Positions 27,668 to 36,238 of a DNA stretch of 64,000 nt are shown piece by piece (position 1 is the first letter of the stretch; each line of letters opens with the position of its first letter). Position numbers and translations under genes: made by a program. Under the pieces are notes generated by a model. That model saw only the letters and a list, made by a program, of their open reading frames with translations, was not told the origin of the DNA and did no database searches. The DNA comes from Devosia sp. Root635 (GTDB taxonomy: Bacteria; Pseudomonadota; Alphaproteobacteria; Rhizobiales; Devosiaceae). The stretch spans positions 152,213-216,212 of the forward strand of contig NZ_LMGZ01000021.1 of assembly GCF_001427605.1 (NCBI RefSeq), in the 5' to 3' direction.

Positions 27668-28275
27668 TCGGCCTCTCCGGCTTCCGGCTCGCCGACATGG
27701 GGCGCCGCATGCAGGATGATGGTGAAGGGCCGCATGTTCTCCGGCAGTGGCGTATCCAGGGCCGGAGCGGCCGCCATGGCCTCCCACAGCACGGCCTGCA
27801 GCTTTTCCACCAGCGCCCTCGCTGCTTCGGCGGTCAGCGGGATCGTATAGTCACTGACCGTGGAGGCCTGCCGCCATGCCTGCGGCAGGTCGGGATAGGC
27901 GGCATGGGCGCGCTGCATGTGCTGCATCTGCCCGTGCAGCGCCGCCTGCTCGAAAGCCAGCCCCAGTTCCAGCGCCTCGCCCTCGGCCGTCGCGGACATG
28001 ACATTGGTCGCTTCGTGCCGCGCCCGCCACCAGCGGTCGCGCTGGCTGCCGCGCGTCGCGTCCTCCTCGATGAAGCCATGCAGTGCCAGTTGCCGAAGGT
28101 GATAGCTGGTGGCGCCTGAATTGAGCCCCAGCCGCGCCGCCAGCCCGGAGGCCGTCGCCGGCCCATCGATGCGTAAAATGCCGAGCATGCGCAGCCGCAG
28201 CGGGTGCGCCAGCGCCTTGAGCGCCGTGGGATCGGGAGCGATGCTTTTGATATCGCGCCGTGGCTGTTCAGACAT
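27664..28275 (-). CDS. ArsR-type winged-helix regulator of the MFS operon
   Basis: The 203-residue protein has an N-terminal winged helix (LKALAHPLRLRMLGILRIDG, SGLAARLGLNSGATSYHLRQL, residues about 18-85) of the ArsR/HTH_20 type. A longer C-terminal region carries a helix with LEKLQAV-like character and probably an effector or dimer site. No CxC metal-binding pair is seen, so it is unlikely to sense arsenic. ATG 28275 has GAGG about 7 bases upstream. Palindromes in the upstream gap are candidate operators controlling this operon and the divergent VOC gene. Confidence 0.85.
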   Translation of the reverse strand: MSEQPRRDIKSIAPDPTALKALAHPLRLRMLGILRIDGPATASGLAARLGLNSGATSYHLRQLALHGFIEEDATRGSQRDRWWRARHEATNVMSATAEGEALELGLAFEQAALHGQMQHMQRAHAAYPDLPQAWRQASTVSDYTIPLTAEAARALVEKLQAVLWEAMAAAPALDTPLPENMRPFTIILHAAPHVGEPEAGEAE

Positions 28276-28307
28276 GGCCGGACCTCGTCGATGGTCCAAA
28301 TACTATA

Positions 28308-28338
28308 TTGCAAACAAAAATTTGCAAAGATATCTTTG
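28308..28338. promoter_or_regulatory. AT-rich palindromes between ArsR and VOC genes
   Basis: TTGCAAA (28308-28314) and TTTGCAA (28321-28327) form a perfect inverted repeat with a 6-base spacer. CAAAGATATCTTTG (28325-28338) is a perfect 14-bp palindrome that overlaps its right end. The stretch is strikingly AT-rich for this genome and sits 33 bases upstream of the ArsR start. It is likely an operator and promoter; function is inferred. Confidence 0.65.
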
Positions 28339-28393
28339 TGATTGGTCGGCCGAGCCACGCGGCAGGCCGAAGCGACACCTGGGAGATCGGAAT

Positions 28394-28831
28394 ATGGCAG
28401 TCAAGCGGATGGACAATATCGGAATCGTCGTCGAGGACCTCGGAGCGACTATCGATTTCCTGCGCGAACTCGGCCTCGAACTCGAAGGCCGGGCCACCGT
28501 CGAAGGCGAGTGGGCCGGACGCGTCACCGGCCTCGGCGATCAGCAGGTCGAGATTGCCATGATGCGCACGCCGGACGGCCACAGCCGGCTGGAGCTTTCC
28601 CGCTTCATTAGGCCGGCTGTCATTGCCGATCATCGCACCGCCCCGGTCAACGCGCTGGGCTACCTGCGGGCCATGTTCACCGTGGACGATATCGACGCGA
28701 CGCTTGAACGGCTCAGCGAGCATGGCGCGCAGCTCGTGGGCGAAGTCGTCCAATATGAGAACGTCTATCGGCTCTGCTACATACGCGGGCCAGAAGGGCT
28801 GCTTTTCGGCCTCGCCGAGGAACTTGGCTGA
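28394..28831 (+). CDS. VOC-family (glyoxalase/bleomycin-resistance fold) protein
   Basis: The 145-residue protein holds two beta-alpha-beta-beta-beta repeats of the vicinal oxygen chelate fold: MDNIGIVVEDLGATIDFLRE at the N-terminus and MFTVDDIDATLERLSEHGA in the second half, ending YIRGPEGLLFGLAEELG. Members bind a metal and act on small electrophiles or antibiotics; the His usually seen in the first strand is Asn here (DNIG), so a metal-dependent activity is uncertain. GGGAG lies 7-9 bases before ATG 28394. It is divergent from the ArsR/MFS operon and may share its control. Confidence 0.85.
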   Translation: MAVKRMDNIGIVVEDLGATIDFLRELGLELEGRATVEGEWAGRVTGLGDQQVEIAMMRTPDGHSRLELSRFIRPAVIADHRTAPVNALGYLRAMFTVDDIDATLERLSEHGAQLVGEVVQYENVYRLCYIRGPEGLLFGLAEELG

Positions 28832-28839
28832 GCCCGGTA

Positions 28840-29244
28840 TCAGGCGGCGTCGAATTCCACCCGCGACGCGCTGATCCGCTTGTGGTTTTCGCTGGCCCAT
28901 TCGATCAGGTGCCCGAAGGGCACGATGATCGACTCTCCCATGGGCGTCAGCCGGTATTCCACCGAGGGCGGCTTGGTGTCGTAGACGCGCCGCGCCACCA
29001 GCCCATCGCGCTGCAGGTCGCGCAGGGTCTGGGTCAGCATTTTCTGGGAAATGTCGGGCACTTCGCGCCGGATCTGGTTGAACCGCCTTGGGCCATCGGC
29101 CAGCGTCATCACCAGCAGCATGCTCCATTTGTCGCTGATCCGGTCGAGCACGCCGCGCACCGGGCAATCCATCAGCGAGCCGCCGCTATTCTGTTCGGCC
29201 CATTTGGCAATGTAGAGACCGGCCTCTTCCAGCGCGCTGAGCAT
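28840..29244 (-). CDS. HxlR-family regulator (YtfH-like)
   Basis: The 134-residue winged-helix protein has the HxlR marks: [60 protein letters not shown], and [12 protein letters not shown]. The Cys in the DCPV segment is the conserved redox Cys of quinone- or electrophile-sensing members (QorR/YodB type). ATG 29244 is preferred over GTG 29253 because GGAGG sits 8 bases before it. It is divergent from a QorB-like reductase gene, the same pairing as E. coli ytfH and ytfG (qorB), so it very likely represses that gene. Confidence 0.9.
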   Translation of the reverse strand: MLSALEEAGLYIAKWAEQNSGGSLMDCPVRGVLDRISDKWSMLLVMTLADGPRRFNQIRREVPDISQKMLTQTLRDLQRDGLVARRVYDTKPPSVEYRLTPMGESIIVPFGHLIEWASENHKRISASRVEFDAA

Positions 29245-29382
29245 GGGGGGCACCTCCAGGTGACGTTATGCGGCAAAAGTGCCTCCTTTTCGCCGCGCCC
29301 CGCGCAGACTAGATAGCACTCTCCTTTCGATACTTACTCTCCGCCGGCCGGTGCCGCAAGCGGGGTAATCAGGAGATATGAC

Positions 29383-30261
29383 ATGACGCAGTTCAAGGGC
29401 AAGACGCTGTTGGTCACCGGTGCGGCAGGCCAGTTCGGCCGGCTGGCCGTGGCCGAATTGCTGGCGCGTGGCGCGACGAAAGTGGTCGCCGGTACCCGCG
29501 ATCCATCCCAGCTTGCCGATGTGGCGGCGCAGGGCGTGGACGTTCGCCGCCTCGATTTCGACGATGCCTCCTCGCTCGCCACGGGTTTTGCCGGCGTCGA
29601 CCGGGCGCTCATCATCAGCACTGTCGCCCCCAACCGCCGCGAGCAGCAGACCGCGGCCGTCGCGGCGGCCAAGGCGGCCGGCGTCAGCTATCTCGCCTAT
29701 ACCTCGGCGCCCCATGCCCGGCCCAATGCCGATGCCGGCGGCATTGCCGACCATTACTGGACCGAACAGGCCATCGCCGCCTCCGGCCTCGATTTCACCC
29801 TGCTGCGCAATCACATCTATGCCGACATGACCATTGTCGGCGCCGCGTCGGCGCTGTCGAGCGGCCAGCTATTCGACGCCACCGATGGCGGCGGCCGCAA
29901 CTATGTTAGCCGCGCCGACACCGCCCGCACCGCCGCCGGCGCACTGCTTTCAGCCAGCGGCAAGGACATTGTCGACGTCACCGGCCCCGCCCCCGTCACC
30001 CAGGCCGAAGTCGCCGCGCTCTATACCAGGCTGACCGGCAAGCCCGTTACCCGCGTCGGCCTCACTGCCGCGCAATTGCAGGCCGGCCTTGAAGCCGCCG
30101 GCCTCCCCGGCTTCTATGCCGCCCTCCTCGTCGCCTTCGACCGCGACGCCGCCGCCGGCTACCACGCCATCACGACCGATGTCGTCGAACGCTATTCCGG
30201 CCGCAAACCGCAGGCGCTGGCGGCGTTTTTGGAAGAGAACCGGGCCGTACTCGGGCAGTAG
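29383..30261 (+). CDS. NmrA/QorB-like NAD(P)H:quinone oxidoreductase
   Basis: The 292-residue protein is an atypical short-chain dehydrogenase with the NAD(P)-binding motif TGAAGQFG at residues 12-19 and an NmrA-type core (LIISTV, SYLAYTSAPHA, LRNHIYADM). It matches QorB/YtfG and TMR-type reductases that reduce quinones or azo compounds. AGGAG lies 7 bases before ATG 29383. Its divergent HxlR neighbour suggests induction by quinones or electrophiles. That control is inferred from the known ytfG/ytfH pair. Confidence 0.87.
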   Translation: MTQFKGKTLLVTGAAGQFGRLAVAELLARGATKVVAGTRDPSQLADVAAQGVDVRRLDFDDASSLATGFAGVDRALIISTVAPNRREQQTAAVAAAKAAGVSYLAYTSAPHARPNADAGGIADHYWTEQAIAASGLDFTLLRNHIYADMTIVGAASALSSGQLFDATDGGGRNYVSRADTARTAAGALLSASGKDIVDVTGPAPVTQAEVAALYTRLTGKPVTRVGLTAAQLQAGLEAAGLPGFYAALLVAFDRDAAAGYHAITTDVVERYSGRKPQALAAFLEENRAVLGQ

Positions 30262-30279
30262 GCCACCCCAAGCTCGAAG

Positions 30280-30435
30280 CCCCCTCGCCCCTTGTGGGAG
30301 AGGGTGGTTTTTCGCGTTCAGCGAAAAACCGGGTGAGGGGGTCTGCGCCATCCCATGCTTCAATGCCGAAGGGTAGTTCGGCACCCCCTCATCCGCCCCT
30401 TCGGGGCACCTTCTCCCACGAGGGGAGAAGGTAAC
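30280..30435. repeat. compound hairpin repeat in the 304-bp gap before the MMPL gene
   Basis: The gap 30262-30565 has no credible gene. It holds CCCCCTCGCCCCTTGTGGGA with a perfect hairpin GGTTTTTCGC-GTTCA-GCGAAAAACC (30306-30330) inside, then a second block with CCGCCCCTTCGGGGC and CTTCTCCCACGAGGGGAGAA. The two blocks are partly complementary to each other (CCCCTTGTGGGAGA with TCTCCCACGAGGGG), so a larger fold is possible. The hairpin could end the QorB-like transcript. This layout is typical of interspersed intergenic repeats in Rhizobiales. Confidence 0.7.
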
Positions 30436-30565
30436 CTGCGACCGTCCCACCCACAGGCATTCTTGCAACAATCGCCCCCGAACACCCGCCATTGCCCGCC
30501 GCACTGGTGACAACCCACCGAAATCGCGCCAATTTGTCGCCGTATTTCGCGGAATCGGGGTCGCC

Positions 30566-32959
30566 GTGTCAGTTGGTTCGTTCTTCAGCCGCCTTTGGGC
30601 GCTTTTCGCCTATGATCGATCCATCGGCTTCGGCCTCGAATATATCGGCCTCACCACCCTGCGCTATCCGCGCGCCGTCGCCCTTGCGGTGCTGGCCTTT
30701 TCCATTCTCTGCTTCACGCAGATCCCCAAGGCCAATGTCGATGGCGACCTGCTGCGCGTCTATGCCCATTCCGGCGAGCATTACGACGCCTATGCACAAC
30801 TGTCGGAAACCTTCGGCACCTTCGAAAACGACATCTATGTCCTGGTCAGTTCCCCGCGCCTGACCGAGCCGGAAACGCTGGAGCGGGTCCGCGAACTGGC
30901 CTTCGACCTCGAACTCAACGAATACGCCGTGGGCACCATGTCGCCCTTCACCCTGCGCAAGCCCGATGGGCGGGGCGGTTCGGTGCCTGCCGTGCCCGAG
31001 GGCATGGACAATTTCGCCGACGTGGCGCGGGCGCTCAGCGACCTGCAGCAGAACGACCCGATGATGCGCAATCTCATCACGCCGGACCTGACTGGCGTCG
31101 TGCTTATCATGTTTCCGAACCAGGAGCTGACCAGGGGCGACGGCACCAAGGCGATGATCGCCTCCCTGCGCGAAACCATCGCGCCCTATCAGGACGAGAA
31201 TATTTCCATCGAGCTGACCGGGCCGCCGATCTGGACCTCGGAAATGCTCAATGCCGCCGTGGACGACCAGGTCAAGTTCACCGTCTGGGGTTTCGGCCTT
31301 GGCGCCGTGATCGCCCTGCTTGCCCTGCGCTCCCTGCCCGGCGCGCTGCTGGTGGCGGCGACGCCGTTTCTCGCGGTGATGTGGACGATGGGCATCGTCC
31401 TGCTGTTCTTCGGCTCCTTTTCATTTCTCACCATCATCGTCACGACGCTGGTGCTGGTCATCAGTTTCGCCGAATCCATGTTCTTCATTTTCAACTGGCT
31501 GGCCTATTGGCGCGACGGGATGGAGCCCAACAAGGCGGTGGATGCCACCGTCAAGCTGGTCGGTCCGGCCGCGGGCCTCACCATGCTGACCACCCTGGTC
31601 AGCTTCGCCTCGCTCTGGCTGACGCCCGGCCAGGGCGTGCAGGAATTTTCCATCGCCGGCGCCATCGGCACCTTCCTGCTGTTCGTGTGCCTCATGACCT
31701 TCCTGCCGCTGATGCTCAAGGCGGCGGTGCGCCTGGGTTTCAAGGCGCCCAAGCGGAGCAGCCTGGTGCTCACGGCGCCGCTGCCGCTGGCCTGGTTCAT
31801 TGCCAGCCGCTTCGGACGCCTGCTGTCCATCCTGGCCATTGTCGTCACGATTCTGCTGTTCATCCCCTATGGGCTGATCAAGCCGCATTTCTCGTTCGAG
31901 GATTTCGTGGCCAAGGACTCGACGGCGCTGACGGCTGCCGAAGAGATCGACGATGGCGTGGGCGGGGTGGCGCCGCTCTATATCCGCGTGCCGCTGCAGG
32001 ACAACGATCCCAATGTCACGCCGCGCGATTTCGAGACCATCCGCGCCGTGCACCAGATTCTCGAATCCCATCTGGGCGTCAACAAGGTCATCTCTGCGGC
32101 AGCGCTGACCAACTATACCGAGAGCGGCTTTACCCGCGAGGAGGTGTTCGACGCCGTCGGCCCCTTCATGCGCAAGCGCTTCGTCACCGACGACGGGTCG
32201 CAGGCGCTGGTGACCGGCTTCATGCCCACCATCATCGATTCCGAAGACCTCAAGCTGCTGGTCGACAATGTCACCGCCGAAATGCGGGCGGCGGGGATAG
32301 ACGGCGCCGAAATCGGCGGCTTCCGCATTCTCACCACCTTCGCCACCGACCAGATCGTCTATGGGCTGCAACTCGACCTGACGCTGTCGGTGCTGGTCAA
32401 TATCGGGCTCATCGGCTTCGCCTTCCAGTCCTTCCGGGTGGCCCTCGCCTCGGCCATCCCCAACCTGTTTCCGGTGCTGGGGACCATCGCCTGGCTCTAC
32501 CTGAGCGGCCAGGGGCTGCAATTGACCACGGTCATCGCCCTCACCATCGCCTTCGGCATCGCGGTGGACGACACTGTGCATTTCCTGTCCCATTACCTGC
32601 ATTCCCGACGGGAGGAAGGCCGGCCGCATATGGAGGCTGTCAAGCACACGCTCGACCGTATCGGCGGCGCAATCGTCGCCACCACCATCATCCTGTGTTC
32701 GGGCGTGGTGATCGTCACCTTCTCCGAGCTGCCGCAGGTGGCCCTGTTCGGCACGCTGTTCGTCTCGACGCTGGCCTTTGCCGTCATCGGCGATCTGTTC
32801 ATCCTGCCGGCCTTGCTGGCGGCGGGCGGCAAGTTCTTCCAACCGCTCGGCAAAATCCGCGTGCGGACCGCCGACCACGATGCGACGCCCGACGATCCCA
32901 CGGGCGACACCGTGACCGGCGACGGCGGCACGGAAGGCGGACAGCCTCATACGACGTGA
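30566..32959 (+). CDS. RND/MMPL-family transporter
   Basis: The 797-residue protein has the duplicated MMPL layout: one N-terminal helix, a large periplasmic domain (residues about 65-235), five or six helices, then a second helix, periplasmic domain and helix bundle. Motif GIAVDDTVHFLSHYL in the second half carries the Asp pair expected for proton coupling. The matching site in the first half reads SFAESMFFIFNWL, with Glu in place of Asp. Relatives export lipids such as hopanoids, but I cannot assign the cargo. The tail of about 30 residues is Asp/Thr/Gly-rich. The start is GTG 30566 with GGGG about 6 bases upstream. Confidence 0.9.
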   Translation: MSVGSFFSRLWALFAYDRSIGFGLEYIGLTTLRYPRAVALAVLAFSILCFTQIPKANVDGDLLRVYAHSGEHYDAYAQLSETFGTFENDIYVLVSSPRLTEPETLERVRELAFDLELNEYAVGTMSPFTLRKPDGRGGSVPAVPEGMDNFADVARALSDLQQNDPMMRNLITPDLTGVVLIMFPNQELTRGDGTKAMIASLRETIAPYQDENISIELTGPPIWTSEMLNAAVDDQVKFTVWGFGLGAVIALLALRSLPGALLVAATPFLAVMWTMGIVLLFFGSFSFLTIIVTTLVLVISFAESMFFIFNWLAYWRDGMEPNKAVDATVKLVGPAAGLTMLTTLVSFASLWLTPGQGVQEFSIAGAIGTFLLFVCLMTFLPLMLKAAVRLGFKAPKRSSLVLTAPLPLAWFIASRFGRLLSILAIVVTILLFIPYGLIKPHFSFEDFVAKDSTALTAAEEIDDGVGGVAPLYIRVPLQDNDPNVTPRDFETIRAVHQILESHLGVNKVISAAALTNYTESGFTREEVFDAVGPFMRKRFVTDDGSQALVTGFMPTIIDSEDLKLLVDNVTAEMRAAGIDGAEIGGFRILTTFATDQIVYGLQLDLTLSVLVNIGLIGFAFQSFRVALASAIPNLFPVLGTIAWLYLSGQGLQLTTVIALTIAFGIAVDDTVHFLSHYLHSRREEGRPHMEAVKHTLDRIGGAIVATTIILCSGVVIVTFSELPQVALFGTLFVSTLAFAVIGDLFILPALLAAGGKFFQPLGKIRVRTADHDATPDDPTGDTVTGDGGTEGGQPHTT

Positions 32960-33115
32960 TGGGCAGGCGCTTGCGAGCCAAAGCGGCGCCCGCTTACATG
33001 GTCGCGCTTTGATTCTGTAGCGGCCCCGAATCGGGGGTTTGCGGCGTGCAGGAACTTGGTATCGATTGGGGATGAAATTTGCCGGGGGGCATGTTTCACT
33101 GGAGGCTTTAGACAA

Positions 33116-33637
33116 ATGAGCAAATTCGGACCCCTGTCGCGCGCCTTGGCCATGGCAGGCCTGCTGGCTGCGGCCGGCGTGGCCCCGGCTTTCGCGGCGC
33201 CGGCCGACGTGGCCCTGCTGCAGTCCTATATCGGGGAATGGCGCGGGACCGGTGTCCTCATTGGCGCCAACACCGAGACTGTGCGGTGCCGCATGTCGCT
33301 GACCCAGGGGAACGACCAGAAGGTCAATTACAACGGCCGTTGTGCGCTGGCCGGCACGCAATTGTCGGTGGCCGGCACCATGGCCTATATCGAGGCCAAC
33401 CGGCGCTTCGAGGCCGCAATGAGCTCCAATGCCACCTTTACCGGTGTCGCCATCGGCCAGAAGCGCGGGGGCGGACTGGTGTTCAACCTGCGCGAGCGCG
33501 ACAAGGACGAAGAGGGCAAGGATCTCAGCATTTCCGCGCAGATCAGCCTCAAGAACGACGCCATCGAAGTGACCTTCGAAGTGGTCTATGTCGAGAGCGG
33601 CGACAGCCTGCGCGCCGAGGTGCCGTTCACCCGGTAA
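33116..33637 (+). CDS. Secreted/periplasmic protein of unknown function
   Basis: The 173-residue protein begins with a signal peptide (MSKFGPLSRALAMAGLLAAA, cleavage likely after APAFA). The mature part has Y-I-G-E-W-R-G-T-G near its start and predicted beta strands throughout, with two Cys that could form one disulfide. This suggests a small beta-barrel or lipocalin-like fold, but I recognise no named family. GGAGG lies about 10 bases before ATG 33116. The 156-bp gap before it holds no clear signal. Confidence 0.78.
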   Translation: MSKFGPLSRALAMAGLLAAAGVAPAFAAPADVALLQSYIGEWRGTGVLIGANTETVRCRMSLTQGNDQKVNYNGRCALAGTQLSVAGTMAYIEANRRFEAAMSSNATFTGVAIGQKRGGGLVFNLRERDKDEEGKDLSISAQISLKNDAIEVTFEVVYVESGDSLRAEVPFTR

Positions 33638-33754
33638 CGTTTCCGGAGCGGGCGGCGGATCGTGGCCGATTTGTTTTTGTTCTCAGGGCTTTGCGGCTGA
33701 AGAAGTCTTAACCCGCTTTGCGCTACCGTTCCTGCATTCTACAGGAGCGCCCAA

Positions 33755-35086
33755 TTGCGCAGCCTTGCCGTGACCACAGACTCCGCCTTGCCGCCCGCCG
33801 CCCGATCGCGCCTGGACATTGCCATCGGCGCGCGCCTGCAGCGCCTGTGCGACCTGCTCGGCATTGCGGGGGCTCGGCTGAGCGATATGGCACCCGACGG
33901 TCTGAACGTGGTGGCATCTGCCGGCGCCGAGGCGGGTCTGGCGGCGCTTGAAGCGCCGCTGACCGCGACCAGCCAGCCCCTGGTCATTGCCGATGCCGGC
34001 CTGCTTGCGGTTCGCTTCTATGCCGGCATTGCCCTGCCCGCCGAGGGTGATCGCCCGGCCCGGCTGCTGAGCCTGTTCGATCCACGGCCCCGCAGCCCTG
34101 GCATGGCCACCACCATTGCCGCCCTTGCGGGCGAAGTGCTGGCGGCGGCGACCGTGGCGCGCCAGCGCCGCCAGATCGAGGCGCAGTCGCAGACCATTGC
34201 CGATTATGCGGCGCTGGAAGACCAGCGGCGAACCCTGTTCGACCGTGCTTCGGCCACGGCGCGCATAGGCATCTGGCAATGCAATCTTGCCGACAACAGC
34301 CTGACCTGGACCAATGGCGTCTACGATCTGTTCGAGGTACCCCGCGACACCCCGGTCACGCGGGACATGACACTGGCGCTCTATACCGAAGCGTCGCGGC
34401 TGGAAATGGAGGCAGCCCGCGCCGTGGCCATCGCCACCTGTTCCGACTTTTCGCTCGATTGCGAAATCATCACCGCCAGGGGCACGCGCCGCTGGATGCG
34501 GCTGACAGGCGCGGTGGAAAGCCGCGACGGGGTGGCCCATCGCATTTTCGGCATGAAGCAGGATATTACCGAAGAAAAGCTCATGGCCGACCGCACCCGC
34601 TATCTCGCCGAATTCGACGTGATGACCGGCCTGGCCAATCGCAGCCTGTTTCAGGCCAGCCTCACCGCACTCGATGAGGGGCGCGAAGCCATCGGCGCGC
34701 TGCTGCTCGTCGATCTCGATGGCTTCAAGCAGGTCAACGACACCTATGGCCACGCCATCGGCGATGAATGTCTCAAGGAAGCGGCGCTGCGGCTGCTCGA
34801 CAGTTGCAACGGCGCGGGTCTCGTCGCCCGCATCGGCGGCGACGAATTCGCGGTTCTGCTCGATACCGGCACGCCCCCGCGCGATGTGGAAATCCTGGCC
34901 GACGGCATTGTCGGCGTGATGCGCCGGCCCGTCAGCCGGCTGGGCAGGACCCTGCGGCTCGGCGCCTCGGTAGGGGTTGCCCATTATCGTGGCGGATCGT
35001 CGGACGACCTGTTCCGTCAGGCCGACATGGCGCTTTACGCCGCCAAGGCTGCCGGCCGCGACGCCAGCCGCGTTTTCGCGGCTTAG
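33755..35086 (+). CDS. PAS-GGDEF diguanylate cyclase
   Basis: The 443-residue protein is soluble. The N-terminal part (about 1-150) looks like a GAF-type sensor, followed by a coiled helix (VARQRRQIEAQSQTIADYAAL), a PAS domain (about 165-280, ending AHRIFGMKQDITEEKLMADR), and a GGDEF domain (about 285-443). The active-site loop reads RIGGDEFAVLL, so it should make cyclic di-GMP from two GTP. The RxxD inhibitory site normally five residues upstream is absent (the sequence there is SCNG), so product inhibition may be lost. TTG 33755 has AGGAG about 8 bases upstream. Confidence 0.92.
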   Translation: MRSLAVTTDSALPPAARSRLDIAIGARLQRLCDLLGIAGARLSDMAPDGLNVVASAGAEAGLAALEAPLTATSQPLVIADAGLLAVRFYAGIALPAEGDRPARLLSLFDPRPRSPGMATTIAALAGEVLAAATVARQRRQIEAQSQTIADYAALEDQRRTLFDRASATARIGIWQCNLADNSLTWTNGVYDLFEVPRDTPVTRDMTLALYTEASRLEMEAARAVAIATCSDFSLDCEIITARGTRRWMRLTGAVESRDGVAHRIFGMKQDITEEKLMADRTRYLAEFDVMTGLANRSLFQASLTALDEGREAIGALLLVDLDGFKQVNDTYGHAIGDECLKEAALRLLDSCNGAGLVARIGGDEFAVLLDTGTPPRDVEILADGIVGVMRRPVSRLGRTLRLGASVGVAHYRGGSSDDLFRQADMALYAAKAAGRDASRVFAA

Positions 35087-35103
35087 GTTGCTGCTGCTGG
35101 CAA

Positions 35104-35233
35104 GTGCCACGCCTCGTGGTTCGAGGGTCGCTACGCTCCCGCCTCACCATGAGGCTACTGAAAGTTCGATGTATCAACAGCCCTCATGGTGAGGTGCGCT
35201 TCTTCAGCGCCTCGAACCACGAGGGCGTAGCAC
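35104..35233. repeat. paired REP (BIME-like) element, copy 4
   Basis: This copy lies between the converging cyclase and ssb genes. The left half has lost one C in the GCCCTCG run and one G in the GAGGGCT run. The right half has one change (GCGTAGCAC for GCGTGGCAC). The two single-base losses in the left half, not matched on the right, show independent drift of the halves. The left head is GTAG (as CTAC), the right head ACAG. Confidence 0.9.
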
Positions 35234-35261
35234 CGGGCCCGGCAACCTCTCCGATAAAGCA

Positions 35262-35282
35262 GAGGCGCCCACCGGGCGCCTC
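35262..35282 (-). terminator. hairpin after ssb
   Basis: GAGGCGCCC-ACC-GGGCGCCTC forms a perfect 9-bp stem 13 bases past the ssb stop. The minus-strand continuation (TGCTTTATC) is only weakly U-rich, so it is a probable rather than certain terminator. Confidence 0.6.
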
Positions 35283-35294
35283 CCAATCCCGCCC

Positions 35295-35801
35295 TCAGAA
35301 CGGAATATCGTCGTCCATGCCGCCCGGCTCGAAGGCCGGGGCGCTGGGCCGCGGACGTTGTCCGCCGCCACCGCCATTATTGTTGTCGCGCACGCCGCGG
35401 AAACCGGTGTCGCCACCGCCATAGCCACCGCCGGCATTGTCGCCCTCGCCGCGGCCATCGAGCAGGGTCATGTTCGAGTTAAAACCCTGCAGCACGATTT
35501 CGGTGCTGTACTTGTCGGCGCCCGACTGGTCCTGCCACTTGCGGGTCTGCAGCTGGCCTTCGAGATAGACCTTGCTGCCCTTCTTCAGGTAGCTCTCGGC
35601 CACGCGCGCCAGCCCTTCCGAGAAGATCACCACGCGGTGCCACTCGGTCTTTTCGCGGCGCTCGCCGGTATTCTTGTCTTTCCAGTTCTCGGAGGTGGCG
35701 ACGCTGAGATTGACCACCTTGCCACCGCTGGGGAGATTGCGCACCTCGGGATCGGCGCCGAGATTGCCGACCAGGATGACCTTGTTCACGCTGCCTGCCA
35801 T
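35295..35801 (-). CDS. ssb: Single-stranded DNA-binding protein
   Basis: SSB coats single-stranded DNA in replication, recombination and repair. The 168-residue protein has the OB fold (residues 1-115, [40 protein letters not shown]), a Gly-rich disordered linker with N-N-N-G-G-G-G-G, and the acidic tip MDDDIPF that docks partner proteins such as RecG and exonucleases. AAGGA lies about 7 bases before ATG 35801. It is divergent from uvrA, and SOS boxes lie in the shared upstream region, so damage induction is likely. Confidence 0.97.
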   Translation of the reverse strand: MAGSVNKVILVGNLGADPEVRNLPSGGKVVNLSVATSENWKDKNTGERREKTEWHRVVIFSEGLARVAESYLKKGSKVYLEGQLQTRKWQDQSGADKYSTEIVLQGFNSNMTLLDGRGEGDNAGGGYGGGDTGFRGVRDNNNGGGGGQRPRPSAPAFEPGGMDDDIPF

Positions 35802-36009
35802 GGCGAATTCCTTTTCGATTCAGTCCCGGTCTGCCTGGTCGCGGGACGCTTACTTACCGTGCGCAAGCCCCTGCCCGCCCATGCGCGGGTCGTTCGGTCG
35901 GCTGTGCCTGATGACGCATCATAGTGCTTCCCCGAACCGTATGCGCGGCCCAAGGCAATGTTTTGAACACCAAAGAACGCGGCTGCTCGATCCTGTCGCT
36001 CTCATCTAT

Positions 36010-36024
36010 GTTCTTGTTATGTTC
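36010..36024. promoter_or_regulatory. LexA (SOS) box, ssb-proximal
   Basis: GTTC-TTGTTAT-GTTC matches exactly the alphaproteobacterial LexA consensus GTTC-N7-GTTC. It lies 209 bases upstream of the ssb start within the 625-bp gap (35802-36426) between divergent ssb and uvrA. That gap holds no credible gene; its plus-strand open frames lack coding character. Confidence 0.8.
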
Positions 36025-36223
36025 TATTGTCAAGCGGATCGCAACTCTCGCTGCGCGGTCTTCCTTTCAGAGGCGATCCACGGGACTCCTCCCGCTCCTG
36101 ACATCCCCTGTCAGCACCCCTGCCCCAAAGCCTCTGGCGCCGGCGCGTTGTTCGTCGCGGCGGCCCTGTTCACCGCCTGGCACGGATTGACCCAGCATGT
36201 CGGCCCTTGACCGAATCTGCATT

Positions 36224-36238
36224 GTTCCGTTTATGTTC
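36224..36238. promoter_or_regulatory. LexA (SOS) box, uvrA-proximal
   Basis: GTTC-CGTTTAT-GTTC is a second exact GTTC-N7-GTTC match, 188 bases before the uvrA start. uvrA is a classical SOS gene in this group, so LexA repression of uvrA from here is expected. The leader between the box and uvrA would be long unless the promoter is further downstream. Confidence 0.82.

Noticed and set aside
35965..35978. third SOS box candidate (GAAC-N6-GAAC)
   Set aside because: The spacer is 6 rather than 7 bases, so it does not match the LexA consensus met by the two accepted sites.
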